DNA of 64,000 nucleotides from Roseobacter insulae (GCF_019375555.1 NZ_JAHXDN010000001.1:721501-785500), one strand, 5' to 3'; shown: positions 1 to 9,361, counted from the first letter of the stretch. Translations and numbers: made by a program. Notes: a model not told the origin generated them from the letters alone.

Positions 1-65
1 TCGGGGTCCATCTCGTCAAGAGACTTCACGCCCTTGCCGGTGGATTTGATCATCTGTGCATACAT
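1..65 (-). CDS. paaA: 1,2-phenylacetyl-CoA epoxidase subunit PaaA, N-terminal fragment
   Basis: Only the first 21 codons are inside the window; the gene continues past the left edge. It starts at an ATG (63-65 on the plus strand), 3 bases after the thiolase stop, so the two are probably co-transcribed. The N-terminus MYAQMIKSTGKGVKSLDEM resembles, from memory, the start of PaaA proteins in Rhodobacterales, the catalytic di-iron subunit of the phenylacetyl-CoA epoxidase. No catalytic residues are visible in this stretch, so the call rests on that resemblance and on the thiolase next to it, which fits a paa cluster. Confidence 0.55.
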   Translation of the reverse strand, partial: MYAQMIKSTGKGVKSLDEMDP

Positions 66-68
66 CGT

Positions 69-1271
69 TCAGATCCTTTCGAGAATGAGGGCAACGCCCT
101 GACCAACGCCGACACACATCGTGCAAAGCGCAAAGCGACCGCCCGTGCGCTTGAGCTGGTAGGCGGCTGTCATCACCAGCCGCGCCCCGGACATGCCCAG
201 GGGGTGGCCAATTGCGATGGCGCCGCCGTTGGCATTCACATGCGGCGCGTCATCCGGGACACCAAGCGCGCGCAGTGTTGCCAGCCCCTGTGAGGAGAAG
301 GCTTCATTCAATTCTATCACATCCATCTGATCAATGCTCAGGCCCGCGCGAGCCAGCACTTTTTCACACGCCGGGATCGGGCCAATGCCCATTACCCGCG
401 GGGCGACGCCCGCCGCCGACATCGCAACAATACGTGCCATCGGGGTCAGGCCATTATCCCTGGTCGCTTGTTCGGAGGCGATCAGCAAGGCTGCGGCGCC
501 ATCATTCACGCCGGAGGCGTTGCCTGCTGTAACCGTGCAGTCCGGACCGTTGATCCCACGCAGTTTGCCGAGCTTTTCAGCGGATGTATCGGGGCGGGGG
601 TGTTCATCGCGGTCAACGACAACCGGATCACCCTTGCGCTGTGGCACAAGCACGGGGCTGATTTCTTCTGCAAAAACACCGGCTGCGTCGGCGGCGGCCC
701 AGCGGGCCTGGCTGCGCGCGGCAAAAGCATCCTGGTCGGCGCGGCTCACCTGATGATCTTCGGCTACGTTATCCGCCGTTTGAGGCATGGAATCGATGCC
801 GTGGTCAGCTTTCATCTTCGGGTTCACGAAGCGCCAGCCGATGGTCGTGTCATAGACCTGATTGGCGCGTGAAAAAGCGGTTTCGGCCTTGGGCATGACA
901 AAGGGCGCGCGGCTCATGCTTTCCACACCGCCAGCGATGGCAAGGTCCATATCGCCTGCACGAATGGCGCGTGCAGCAGACCCGACCGCATCCATGCCAG
1001 ATGCGCAAAGCCGGTTGATCGTGGCCCCCGGCACCTCGACGGGCAGACCGGCGAGAAGTGCCGCCATGCGCGCCACATTGCGATTATCTTCGCCGGCCTG
1101 ATTTGCGCAGCCATAGATCACATCATCGACCCGTGACCAGTCGACCGACGGGTTGCGCGCGATCAGTGCAGCGATTGGTGCCGCCGCAAGATCGTCCGCG
1201 CGCACGGGGGACAGGCTACCGCCATAGCGCCCGATCGGTGTGCGTTGCGCGTCACAGATAAATGCCTGCAT
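69..1271 (-). CDS. paaJ: 3-oxoadipyl-CoA / 3-oxo-5,6-dehydrosuberyl-CoA thiolase (PaaJ/PcaF type)
   Basis: Thiolase of 400 residues, the usual length. It catalyses the last step of phenylacetate or beta-ketoadipate breakdown, releasing acetyl-CoA and succinyl-CoA (or a dehydroadipyl-CoA). The acylated cysteine is C89 in [10 protein letters not shown], the general-base histidine H356 in GHPLGMSG, and the second cysteine C386 in CMCVGVGQG. The stretch [18 protein letters not shown] is typical of the PcaF/PaaJ subgroup rather than of biosynthetic acetoacetyl-CoA thiolases. It sits directly upstream of paaA, which favours the phenylacetate role, although PcaF and PaaJ cannot be separated by sequence alone. 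An inverted repeat lies just upstream of its start. Confidence 0.88.
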   Translation of the reverse strand: MQAFICDAQRTPIGRYGGSLSPVRADDLAAAPIAALIARNPSVDWSRVDDVIYGCANQAGEDNRNVARMAALLAGLPVEVPGATINRLCASGMDAVGSAARAIRAGDMDLAIAGGVESMSRAPFVMPKAETAFSRANQVYDTTIGWRFVNPKMKADHGIDSMPQTADNVAEDHQVSRADQDAFAARSQARWAAADAAGVFAEEISPVLVPQRKGDPVVVDRDEHPRPDTSAEKLGKLRGINGPDCTVTAGNASGVNDGAAALLIASEQATRDNGLTPMARIVAMSAAGVAPRVMGIGPIPACEKVLARAGLSIDQMDVIELNEAFSSQGLATLRALGVPDDAPHVNANGGAIAIGHPLGMSGARLVMTAAYQLKRTGGRFALCTMCVGVGQGVALILERI

Positions 1272-1327
1272 AAAGCCCTCCAGGTTCGGGAGAGCTTATG
1301 GCACGCAGGGATTCGTTTCAATCATAA

Positions 1328-1365
1328 TGTTACGATTTATGCTGATTGAGTGATAATTCGTAACA
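1328..1365. promoter_or_regulatory. Inverted repeat upstream of the thiolase/paaA genes
   Basis: TGTTACGATTTAT (1328-1340) is repeated in inverted orientation at 1353-1365 with 12 of 13 bases matching and a 12-bp spacer. It lies about 55 bp upstream of the thiolase start, where a regulator of a paa-type operon would bind. The AT-rich block stands out from its GC-rich surroundings. The protein that binds it is not identified here; it could be a TetR-type PaaR, a GntR-type PaaX or another regulator. Confidence 0.5.
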
Positions 1366-1379
1366 CTTTGAGTGACGGA

Positions 1380-2099
1380 TCAGATCTGGTCCTGTGCGCT
1401 TTCAAACAGCGCGCGCAACGTGCTGCCCCCAAGTTCTTGCATCAGATCGCCGTGGCCACTGGACTTGACCATCAGATGCGCTTCCTTCGGCACGGGTTTT
1501 GCCGGGTTTGCCGTTTGTACGGCCTCCTTGATATCTTCGACCGATCTTTGCACGGTGCGGCAAATGCCACACAGACGTGTGACACGCCCGGCACTATCGT
1601 CACTGAACAGGCCCTGATCGCGTGCCGCTTCGAACATGGACACGAGATTCTGCAGTTGCATGTCAGCGAGAGAGGAAAAGAACCGGATGTTGTCGAAGGT
1701 GATCTGGTTACCATCGGCGTAACGGTCGCTGGTGACCTGAAAGGCGGTCCCGATGATCCGGTCCCCGCCGGATTTCAGCGGCACATGCTGGATAGAGGTA
1801 TCCCAATGCTGAATACCCTGCGGCATGGTCAGTGTCTCGAAGTACCGGATGTCACTGTGCAGGTCGGCGCATTGACTATACTTGCCATTGACGTTCAGCG
1901 CCTCAGGCTCCGGCAGAATGTCGCGAATACTGACATCGCGCAGGCTGGTTGACAGAAGTCCCGTTGCCGTCGCATGGGCTTCGTTGGTGCAGACTATCTT
2001 GAAAAAATCTTCTCCGTTCGAGCGTTCCGCCGCGAACATCGGTACCGAAAAGTGGTCTAAAAGGGCCGCAAGCTGGTCTGCGGATTGGGTCTCAAACAT
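1380..2099 (-). CDS. PAS-like sensory protein of unknown function
   Basis: A 239-residue cytoplasmic protein with no signal peptide and no clear membrane segment. The first ~130 residues (DQLAALLDHFSVPMFAAERS onward, with a conserved-looking NEAHATATGLL and a GGDRIIGTAFQVTSD strand) read like a PAS sensor fold. The C-terminal part is helical and carries a CGIC pair of cysteines. No kinase, cyclase, phosphodiesterase or DNA-binding output domain follows, so it would act through a partner. It is oriented toward the paa genes but separated from them by an apparent operator region, so it may be its own unit. Function unknown. Confidence 0.65.
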   Translation of the reverse strand: MFETQSADQLAALLDHFSVPMFAAERSNGEDFFKIVCTNEAHATATGLLSTSLRDVSIRDILPEPEALNVNGKYSQCADLHSDIRYFETLTMPQGIQHWDTSIQHVPLKSGGDRIIGTAFQVTSDRYADGNQITFDNIRFFSSLADMQLQNLVSMFEAARDQGLFSDDSAGRVTRLCGICRTVQRSVEDIKEAVQTANPAKPVPKEAHLMVKSSGHGDLMQELGGSTLRALFESAQDQI

Positions 2100-2340
2100 C
2101 TGGCCTCACTATGATTCAAAGCCAAAAAATGCCTGAAGTATCTTGCCAATATGTTTCGAGGAAAAAGCTGATTTTAGAAGTATTCTCGCAATTTGGCGCG
2201 CGCGGAGGTTCATGCGGGCTCTGCGATGTGCCGAATGTGCAGTCTTTTCAGAATGATGCCCGCTGAACACTTGATCCAGCGGGCCGTATTTGCCCGGATG
2301 TAAACAGTGTGTTGACGCGAATGCAGCAACACCAAGTGGT

Positions 2341-3480
2341 TTACTCAGGCAATTTGACCCATGCGGCGTTGCGCGACGAGGATCGGACACAGGCATCCAC
2401 GAACTGCATTCCGCGCAACCCGTCATGAATAGTCGGGTAGGTCACGTCGGATGCGGGTTTTTGGCCCGTGCGATGAGCGGTGATGGCTTCTGCCGCTTCG
2501 CTGTAAATATTCGCGAAGCCTTCCAGATACCCCTCAGGGTGTCCGGGGGGCACCCGGCTCATCCGCGCGGCGGCATGCCCGGCACCAGCCCCGTTGCGGG
2601 TGATCAGCCGTTTCGGTTCTCCGAAGGGTGCGTGCCAGAGATGATTGGGGTTTTCCTGCGCCCACTCAAGACCGCCGTTTTCGCCATAGACCCTGATCCG
2701 CAAGGCATTCTCGTTGCCCGGGGCCACCTGGCTGGACCATAACATCCCCCGCGCGCCACCTTTGAAGCGCAACATGACATGCGCATTGTCATCAAGCTGC
2801 CGCCCCGACACGAAGGCCTGCAAATCCGCCGCGAGACTTTCGACTGTCAGCCCGGTCACAAAGCATGCGAGGTTGTGGGCATGCGTGCCGATATCGCCGG
2901 TCGACCCGCCCGCGCCGGAGCGTTCGGGGTCGGTACGCCACGCGGCCTGTTTGAAGTCCTCGTGTTTGGTCAGCCAGTCCTGCGGGTATTCGACCTGAAC
3001 CACACGGATGGTGCCCAGTTCCCCGTTTGCCACCATCTCACGCGCCTGCCGGACCATCGGATAGCCGGTGTAGTTATGGGTCAGAATGAACAGCGCCTCT
3101 GAATCTTCGGCCGCTTTGAACATCTTCCGCGCGTCCGACATCGTCGAGGTGAGCGGCTTGTCGCAAATGACGTGGATGCCGCGCCTCAGGAACTCGCGCG
3201 CCGCGGCATAGTGCACGTGGTTGGGGGTCACGATGGCGACGGCCTCGATCCCGTTTTTGAGCCGCGCCTCGCGGATCGCCATCTGTTTGAAATCATCGTA
3301 CGTACGGTCTTCGGGCAGGCCCAGTGCTGCGCCTGACGCGCGTGCCTTTTCAGGTGTGGATGACAGCGCACCGGCGACCAGCTCATAGCGATCATCCAGC
3401 CGTGCCGCGATGCGGTGCACCGCCCCGATAAAGGCGTCGTTCCCGCCGCCGACCATACCCAAGCGAATGCGATTGCTCAT
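2341..3480 (-). CDS. Gfo/Idh/MocA family NAD(P)-dependent oxidoreductase
   Basis: A 379-residue sugar or polyol dehydrogenase of the Gfo/Idh/MocA fold. The N-terminal Rossmann domain starts IRLGMVGGGNDAFIGAVHR. The family signature EKP is present as DKPLTSTMSDA around residue 125, and the catalytic region GGSTGDIGTHAHNLACFV around residue 200 carries the D/H pair expected of active members. It is the last gene of a sugar-uptake operon, 3 bp after a TIM-barrel isomerase-like gene. That pairing is common in pathways that oxidise a sugar to a keto-sugar and then isomerise, epimerise or cleave it. Substrate unknown. Confidence 0.85.
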   Translation of the reverse strand: MSNRIRLGMVGGGNDAFIGAVHRIAARLDDRYELVAGALSSTPEKARASGAALGLPEDRTYDDFKQMAIREARLKNGIEAVAIVTPNHVHYAAAREFLRRGIHVICDKPLTSTMSDARKMFKAAEDSEALFILTHNYTGYPMVRQAREMVANGELGTIRVVQVEYPQDWLTKHEDFKQAAWRTDPERSGAGGSTGDIGTHAHNLACFVTGLTVESLAADLQAFVSGRQLDDNAHVMLRFKGGARGMLWSSQVAPGNENALRIRVYGENGGLEWAQENPNHLWHAPFGEPKRLITRNGAGAGHAAARMSRVPPGHPEGYLEGFANIYSEAAEAITAHRTGQKPASDVTYPTIHDGLRGMQFVDACVRSSSRNAAWVKLPE

Positions 3481-3483
3481 CGG

Positions 3484-4536
3484 TTAAATCCCCAGCATTT
3501 TGCGATTTGCAGCGTCATCCGTGCCGCTGTCGGCAAAATCATCGAACGCACGTTCGGTGACTCGGATGATGTGATCTTTGACAAATTCCGCCCCTTCGCG
3601 GGCACCATCTTCGGGGTGCTTGAGACAGCACTCCCACTCCACAACGGCCCAGCCGTCGAAATCGTTGGCCGCCATTTTGGAAAAGATCGCGGCGAAATCG
3701 ACCTGCCCGTCACCGAGCGACCGGAACCGTCCGGCCCGATCCACCCAGGATTGGTAGCCGCCATAGACACCTTGACGACCGGTTGGATTGAACTCCGCAT
3801 CCTTGACGTGGAACATCTTGATGCGGTCCTTGTAAATATCGATGTGGTCGAGGTAATCGAGACACTGCAAGACGAAGTGCGACGGATCATAAAGCATGTT
3901 GCAGCGCGCATGATTGTCGACGCGCTCCAGGAACATCTCGAAGGTCACACCATCGTGCAGGTCCTCGCCCGGGTGGATTTCGTAGCAGATGTTCACACCC
4001 TTCTCTTCAGCGTGATCAAGGATCGGACGCCAGCGTTTGGCCAGTTCGTCGAAAGCCGCCTCCACCAGCCCGGCAGGACGTTGCGGCCAGGGATACATGT
4101 AGGGCCATGCCAGCGCGCCGGAAAAGGATACATGGTCCGCGATGCCCATGTTGGCAGAGGCACTGATGGCTTTCATCACCTGGTCGACGGCCCATTCCTG
4201 ACGGGCTTTTGGATTGCCGTGAACCGACGGATCGGCGAACCCGTCAAAGCCCGCGTCATAGGCGGGATGAACCGCAACCAACTGTCCCTGCAAATGGGTC
4301 GACAGTTCCGTGACCTCGACACCGTTGGCCGCTGCCTGCCCCTTGAATGCGTCACAATAGTCTTTCGAGCCGGCGGCCTTTTCCAGATCGAACAACCTGC
4401 CGTCCCAGCTTGGCACCTGAACCCCCTTGTACCCACAATCGGCCGCCCATCGGGTGATTGCGTCCCACGAGTTAAACGGCGCTTCATCGCCCGCAAATTG
4501 CGCCAGAAACAGCGCTGGTCCCTTAATGGTTTTCAT
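3484..4536 (-). CDS. Sugar phosphate isomerase/epimerase (xylose-isomerase-like TIM barrel)
   Basis: A 350-residue AP-endonuclease-2/xylose-isomerase-like TIM barrel. Metal-binding-type residues can be seen in CYEIHPGEDLHD (Glu, His), YDPSHFVLQ (Asp, His), FHVKDAEF (His, Asp) and VVEWECC (Glu), spaced as in divalent-metal sugar isomerases, epimerases and dehydratases. The gene overlaps the upstream LacI regulator by 14 bp and is followed 3 bp later by the Gfo/Idh oxidoreductase, so all three belong to one transcript. Its probable role is to act on a keto-sugar or sugar acid made by the neighbouring dehydrogenase; the exact reaction cannot be read from sequence. Confidence 0.82.
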   Translation of the reverse strand: MKTIKGPALFLAQFAGDEAPFNSWDAITRWAADCGYKGVQVPSWDGRLFDLEKAAGSKDYCDAFKGQAAANGVEVTELSTHLQGQLVAVHPAYDAGFDGFADPSVHGNPKARQEWAVDQVMKAISASANMGIADHVSFSGALAWPYMYPWPQRPAGLVEAAFDELAKRWRPILDHAEEKGVNICYEIHPGEDLHDGVTFEMFLERVDNHARCNMLYDPSHFVLQCLDYLDHIDIYKDRIKMFHVKDAEFNPTGRQGVYGGYQSWVDRAGRFRSLGDGQVDFAAIFSKMAANDFDGWAVVEWECCLKHPEDGAREGAEFVKDHIIRVTERAFDDFADSGTDDAANRKMLGI

Positions 4537-5614
4537 CCTGATCTCCCTGTTGGTCGCCGGTTTCAGGCGGCAGATTTTCCTTGAGATAGACGTCGATCCT
4601 GATCCGCTCCTGAGCTAGGTTGATCGGAACGTTGTCGTTGTTGGCGCGCATGATCCGGACAGCGCTGCGCACCAGATGGCCGGAATCCTGGCTGATCACC
4701 GCATCGAACAACCCCTCCGACAATGCCCTGCGCGACAGCGGCGTCAACTCATGCGCGATGATCACGGGCGGCGGGTGTTTGACATGCCGTGCCAGATATC
4801 GAACCAGCCCGGCGTTGCCGGCGGCAGAGGAATAAATCCCGATGACGTTTCGGGCACCGGCGAAGGCCTGCGGCAACAGCTTTTCGATCAAGTCCGGGTC
4901 ATCGCGACCTTCAAGCGACGCCTTGACATCCAGATTGGGAAAGTCGCGCGCGATCACTTCGTCAAATCCCAGGCGACGCTCCAGATGATCGCGGGCCAGC
5001 ATCGAGCCGGTCAGGACCAGTATCTCTCCCGACACTGGGCCGAGGAACCGCCCCATCAGCTGTGCGGCTGTCCGGCCCGCCGCGACGTTGTCGATGCCCA
5101 CATAGGTGTTTCGTTCCGAGCTTGGAATGTCTGAAACAAGGGAAACCACCGACACGCCATGCCGCCTGAGCTTGGAAATACTGTCGCGCACCGACGGGGT
5201 TTCAGGGCCGAAAATCGCAACGCCGTCAACGGTTTCGGGGTCAAGCGAATTGATCGCCTCGGCCAGTGCCATGGGGTCAAAAGCCGGCACCCGCATGTGT
5301 GAAATCTGGGTGCGCTCCCGCTTCAGCCCGTGCGACAGATCACCGATCTGCTGTTGCAGCAGGTCGACGAATTCATTGTTCGTGGCAGGCAGTATGAACA
5401 GGAACCGGTAAATCCGCCCGCGGGCAAGATTGGCCGCCGCGGTGTCGCGCACATATCCCAGATGTGCGATCGCCCGGTTGACCTTTTCCACCGTCACCTT
5501 GCGTACGCCGGGGCGTTCGTTCAACACGCGGTCCACGGTCGCGAGACTGACCTGCGCAACACGCGCAATGTCGTTCACGGTGGGGTTCAATGGGGTGTCG
5601 CGGCTGACCTTCAT
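4523..5614 (-). CDS. LacI family transcriptional regulator
   Basis: A 363-residue repressor-type regulator. The N-terminal helix-turn-helix and hinge are clear: NDIARVAQVSLATVDRVLNE at about residues 14-33, followed by the hinge region RDTAAANLARGR. The rest is a periplasmic-binding-protein-like effector domain. It is embedded in the sugar operon between the kinase gene and the isomerase-like gene, so it is likely autoregulated with its targets. The two palindromes with a central ACGT in front of the binding-protein gene (13148-13193) have the form of LacI-family operators and are the obvious candidates for its binding site. Confidence 0.9.
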   Translation of the reverse strand: MKVSRDTPLNPTVNDIARVAQVSLATVDRVLNERPGVRKVTVEKVNRAIAHLGYVRDTAAANLARGRIYRFLFILPATNNEFVDLLQQQIGDLSHGLKRERTQISHMRVPAFDPMALAEAINSLDPETVDGVAIFGPETPSVRDSISKLRRHGVSVVSLVSDIPSSERNTYVGIDNVAAGRTAAQLMGRFLGPVSGEILVLTGSMLARDHLERRLGFDEVIARDFPNLDVKASLEGRDDPDLIEKLLPQAFAGARNVIGIYSSAAGNAGLVRYLARHVKHPPPVIIAHELTPLSRRALSEGLFDAVISQDSGHLVRSAVRIMRANNDNVPINLAQERIRIDVYLKENLPPETGDQQGDQDENH

Positions 5615-5622
5615 TGTGTCCT

Positions 5623-7257
5623 TCAGTTAGTTTGCAACGCCGATACGAGCCCTTCAAAGAGCCGCGCCACGGCCTCTGCGCCGGGGTCATTGTGACCAAT
5701 CAGGTTTTCTTCGGGAACGTAGGAGGCGCGGCCCGCCTTTGCCCGGCCCATGGAGGCCGTGCCATCTGCGCCCGTGCGTGCGGCCGCCGCGGCCGCATCC
5801 ATGCCCTGCGGCAAGGCTTCCAGCGCGGGCTGCAATGCATCGATCATCGTGCGATCACCCAGTTTCGCCCCGCCCACCTGGCTGATCCGGTGCAATCCGG
5901 TCAACAGGGCATCGGCGGTTGGCTTGCCGTTGGCGCAGGCATCCCCGGTGGCCCCGAAAAAGATCGCCAGAATGACCCCGGAAGACCCGCCCATCGTCTG
6001 GCTCAACTCGTTGCCCACGGCCCGAAAGAGCTGCGTGAGATCGGCAAGTGGCATGCGGTCCATTGATCCCTTCAGCGCCCGCGCCGCGGTGGAGAGGGTA
6101 CTGCCGGTGTCGCCATCACCCGATTTCGCATCCAGGGCGTTCAGGTCAGCCTCCGCCGCGATCAGCAGATCGCAACAGGTCTCGATAACGCGTCTGGTCC
6201 TCACGTTTTCCGAGGGGATGGGCTGGATCGGGCTGAGGCCATCGGGCAGCGGTTTGACCACAACCTCTTCGAGTGGCACCAACGCCGGCCAGTCGGCCAA
6301 TGGAATGTCACGGCTCAGCGCGTCCCCGTTGCCGCTGGTCAGCGGCAGAACCGATACAGAAAACCCATGCATGTCCAGCGACGTCATCATCGGCGCCGGG
6401 CCAATCACGGCTGTGATCCCCTTTGATTTGCCGGACGTCACAAGCGTATGCGCCAGCACGGACATTTCCAGCGGGGTGGTTCCGCCAAGATTGTTCAGCA
6501 ACGCCACGTGGGTTTTGCCCGTCATATGCGGCAGCAGCTTGTCCAGAACCATATCCATCGCCGCGGCGGCATTGCTGAAATCGACCTGTTCCACACCGGC
6601 CTCGCCGTGGATGCCAAGACCGAGTTCCGCCATGCCTTTCGCAATACGGTCCTCCTTGACGGAGCCGGGCACCGTGCAGGTATCGAGCGACATGCCGATG
6701 GAGGCCGTGTCAGAGACGACCTGCGTCGCGACATCTGTTACGGTTTCGAGGTCGGCGCCGTCTTCGGCAAGGGCACCGGCGATCTTGTGCACGAACAAGG
6801 TACCGGACACCCCGCGTGCCTGCGGCAGGTCGGGCAGGGCGATATCGTCATCGACCACGACCATCGAAACCTTCAGGCCATAAGCGCGGGCCCGTTCCGC
6901 CGCCAGGCCGAAGTTCAGCCGGTCGCCGGTGTAGTTCTTGACGATCAGCAAACAGCCCGCCTCCCCGGTGACCGCGAGGATCCCGGCCAGCACCGCATCC
7001 ACGGAAGGAGAGGCAAAGACTTCACCGCAAACGGCGGCGGTCAGCATGCCTTCGCCCACAAACCCCGCGTGCGCGGGCTCGTGGCCCGACCCGCCGCCGG
7101 AGATCAGCGCCACCTTGGATTTGTCCCAGTCGCTGCGGCAGACAACCTTGATGTGAGGGTAACCGTCGAGCCGGTAGAGGGCACCGCCCGACGTTGCGAG
7201 CAGCCCGTCGATCGCATCGGTAACAAGCGAGTCCTTGCTGTTGATGAATTGCGCCAT
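5623..7257 (-). CDS. Dihydroxyacetone kinase-type protein, DhaK-DhaL fusion
   Basis: A 544-residue ATP-dependent kinase with both halves of the single-chain dihydroxyacetone kinases. The DhaK part contains GGGSGHEPAHAGFVGEGM (residues 53-71) and the substrate-linking histidine H217 in GLGIHGEAG. The DhaL part contains the Mg-ATP aspartates in LDAKSGDGDTGS (D376, D381, D383) and GGSSGVILAIFF. I place the start at 7257 because a GGGGAGA ribosome-binding site lies just ahead; an in-frame extension to 7305 has no such site. Homologues phosphorylate dihydroxyacetone, glyceraldehyde or tetruloses such as erythrulose. In this operon it probably phosphorylates the imported polyol's keto product. Confidence 0.88.
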   Translation of the reverse strand: MAQFINSKDSLVTDAIDGLLATSGGALYRLDGYPHIKVVCRSDWDKSKVALISGGGSGHEPAHAGFVGEGMLTAAVCGEVFASPSVDAVLAGILAVTGEAGCLLIVKNYTGDRLNFGLAAERARAYGLKVSMVVVDDDIALPDLPQARGVSGTLFVHKIAGALAEDGADLETVTDVATQVVSDTASIGMSLDTCTVPGSVKEDRIAKGMAELGLGIHGEAGVEQVDFSNAAAAMDMVLDKLLPHMTGKTHVALLNNLGGTTPLEMSVLAHTLVTSGKSKGITAVIGPAPMMTSLDMHGFSVSVLPLTSGNGDALSRDIPLADWPALVPLEEVVVKPLPDGLSPIQPIPSENVRTRRVIETCCDLLIAAEADLNALDAKSGDGDTGSTLSTAARALKGSMDRMPLADLTQLFRAVGNELSQTMGGSSGVILAIFFGATGDACANGKPTADALLTGLHRISQVGGAKLGDRTMIDALQPALEALPQGMDAAAAAARTGADGTASMGRAKAGRASYVPEENLIGHNDPGAEAVARLFEGLVSALQTN

Positions 7258-7271
7258 GTCTCTCCCCTTCT

Positions 7272-8267
7272 TCAGTATATTCTGTTGCCGGTCGCGTCGA
7301 AGCACAGCGGGTCACGCGGGGCGATCTTGATTTCGGCCCCTGCTTCGTAGTCCGCATGCGGGTCTGCCAGCGTCGTGATATCGTGTCCGTCCAGCCGCAG
7401 ATGCAATCGCGTGTGATCGCCAAGATGTTCAACCCGGCCCACCTGTGCGGCGCGCCCTTCACCCTGCGCCACGTGCTCGGGCCGCAGCCCGATCTGGTGA
7501 GCGCCCTTGGGTGCCGCGCCAAAGAGATCGCCGGGCAGGATATTGATCCGGGGCTGGCCCAGCCGCGAGGCGACATAGACGGAATTGGGATTCTCGTAGA
7601 TGTCGCGTGGCGTGCCGAATTGCACCAGACGGCCCTCGTCAAGCACGCCCACGTGGGTGGCCATGGTCATCGCCTCGATCTGGTCATGGGTCACATAAAG
7701 GATGGTTGCCCCGAGGTTGGCCTGAATGCGCTTGAGTTCGATCCGCAGATCGGTGCGCAGCTTGGCGTCGAGCGAACTGAGCGGTTCGTCCATCAGGTAG
7801 ACCTGCGGCTCGCGCACCAGCGCGCGGCCAATCGACACCCGCTGCATCTCTCCGCCCGACAGCGCCGTCGCCTTGTTGTCGAGCTTGTGGGTGATCTGCA
7901 GAACCGATGCCACTTCCTCCACCTTGCGGATGATTTCCTCCTCGGGCGTGTTGAGGATCGGAGATTTCAGCGGAAAGGCAAGGTTTTCGCGGACGCTGAG
8001 ATGCGGGTAGAGCGAATACTGCTGGAAGACCATTGCCACGTCGCGTTGCGCGGGGGTTTCGTCATTGACCCTGCGGCCGCCGATGAACACCTCCCCCTGA
8101 TCGAGTTTTTCCAGACCGGAAATCAGGCGCAGGGTCGTTGTCTTTCCGGCACCTGTGGGGCCGAGCAAGACCACGAAGGCGCCATCCGGGATGATCATGT
8201 CGATATCGGCCACGCCGACGGTGTCGCCGAAGGATTTGGAGACGCCTTTCAGGACAACTTCAGCCAT
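7272..8267 (-). CDS. ABC transporter ATP-binding protein (MalK/UgpC type), first of two
   Basis: A 331-residue CUT1-type ATPase. Walker A is GPTGAGKTT, the signature loop LSGGEMQRV, Walker B VYLMDEPLSSLDA and the switch histidine is in YVTHDQIEAM. The C-terminal part after about residue 240 is the OB-like regulatory domain of MalK relatives (IGLRPEHV), shorter than usual. It overlaps the second ATPase gene by 8 bp. The two ATPases differ clearly in sequence (for example LSGGEMQRV against LSGGDRQRV), so the importer probably uses a heterodimer. Confidence 0.9.
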   Translation of the reverse strand: MAEVVLKGVSKSFGDTVGVADIDMIIPDGAFVVLLGPTGAGKTTTLRLISGLEKLDQGEVFIGGRRVNDETPAQRDVAMVFQQYSLYPHLSVRENLAFPLKSPILNTPEEEIIRKVEEVASVLQITHKLDNKATALSGGEMQRVSIGRALVREPQVYLMDEPLSSLDAKLRTDLRIELKRIQANLGATILYVTHDQIEAMTMATHVGVLDEGRLVQFGTPRDIYENPNSVYVASRLGQPRINILPGDLFGAAPKGAHQIGLRPEHVAQGEGRAAQVGRVEHLGDHTRLHLRLDGHDITTLADPHADYEAGAEIKIAPRDPLCFDATGNRIY

Positions 8268-9357
8268 GGGAAAGCACCTCCCTGTTCAGGTCCGACCGCA
8301 AGGCGCGACCGGAGTTTTCGTTGAAAAGAGTGATCGTGTCGGGCTTGAACCCGAGGCCGATCTTCTCGCCCACGGTGGCGACCTGCCCCGCGGGGACACG
8401 GGCCTTCAGATCGCCGTTCGGCGTGTCGAGCGTGATGATCTGCGTGGTGCCGAGATATTCGGTGGCGAGCACCTCGCCGCGGTAGTCGCCGGCATCGCTG
8501 AGGGTCACATGTTCGGGCCGGACGCCAAAGACCAGCTTGCCTGCTGTGCCCTCCAACTGGCGCGGAACCTGCATGGATTGGCCATTCATTTCAACCGCTT
8601 GTGCCCCTTCCGCCACGGAGCCGTCAAAGCGCAGAAAGTTCATCGAGGGAGAGCCGATGAAATCGGCCACGAACATGGTCGCGGGCTTGTCGTAGATCTC
8701 CTGCGGGGTGCCGAACTGCTCGACCACCGCGTTGTTCATCACCACGATCTTGTCGCCCATCTGCATGGCTTCGAGCTGGTCGTGGGTGACGTACACCGTG
8801 GTGGCACCCATCCGGTCGTGTAGCGCGCGCAGTTCTTCAGACATATGTTCGCGGAACTCCGCATCGAGCGCGCCCAGCGGTTCATCCATCATGAAGGCCT
8901 TGGGGTCGCGCACGATGGCACGGCCGAGGGCCACGCGCTGACGGTCGCCGCCCGACAGACCTCCCACAGGTTTGTTGAGGATCTTTTCGATGCCCAGAAT
9001 GCCCGCGACCTCCTCGACCTTGGCCTTGACCGCAGCGCGAGGCATGCCCTGGCTTACCAGCGGGTAGCTCAGATTTTTGCGCACGTTCATATGCGGATAG
9101 AGCGCGAACATCTGGAAGACGAAGGCGATGTCGCGCTGTGACGGGGGGCGCTGGCTGATCTCTTCTCCGTCAAGGTAGATTTCCCCGGATGTCGGCAATT
9201 CCAGCCCGGCAATCATCCGCAGCGTGGTGGTCTTGCCGCAGCCCGACGGGCCCAGCAGCATGAAGAATTCGCCATCCTCGATGGTGAAGGAGCTTTCCTT
9301 CACGGCGGTGAAATTGCCGAATTCCTTGCGGACGTTCTTGATGATGATCTGGGCCAA
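8260..9357 (-). CDS. ABC transporter ATP-binding protein (MalK/UgpC type), second of two
   Basis: A 365-residue CUT1-type ATPase with the full MalK-like layout: Walker A GPSGCGKTT, signature LSGGDRQRV (Asp in place of the usual Gln), Walker B AFMMDEPLGALDA, switch histidine in YVTHDQLEAM, and a C-terminal TOBE region with FGVRPEHVTL. It lies 4 bp after the small membrane-protein gene and overlaps the other ATPase gene by 8 bp. Two non-identical ATPases in one sugar importer are also found in glp-type glycerol transporters of rhizobia, which makes a small polyol a reasonable, unproven substrate. Confidence 0.9.
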   Translation of the reverse strand: MAQIIIKNVRKEFGNFTAVKESSFTIEDGEFFMLLGPSGCGKTTTLRMIAGLELPTSGEIYLDGEEISQRPPSQRDIAFVFQMFALYPHMNVRKNLSYPLVSQGMPRAAVKAKVEEVAGILGIEKILNKPVGGLSGGDRQRVALGRAIVRDPKAFMMDEPLGALDAEFREHMSEELRALHDRMGATTVYVTHDQLEAMQMGDKIVVMNNAVVEQFGTPQEIYDKPATMFVADFIGSPSMNFLRFDGSVAEGAQAVEMNGQSMQVPRQLEGTAGKLVFGVRPEHVTLSDAGDYRGEVLATEYLGTTQIITLDTPNGDLKARVPAGQVATVGEKIGLGFKPDTITLFNENSGRALRSDLNREVLSHG

Positions 9358-9361
9358 CGGG

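Noticed and set aside
2109-2426. A 105-codon minus-strand frame after the Gfo/Idh gene
   Set aside because: It overlaps the 3' end of the oxidoreductase in another frame, lacks a ribosome site and has no protein-like pattern.
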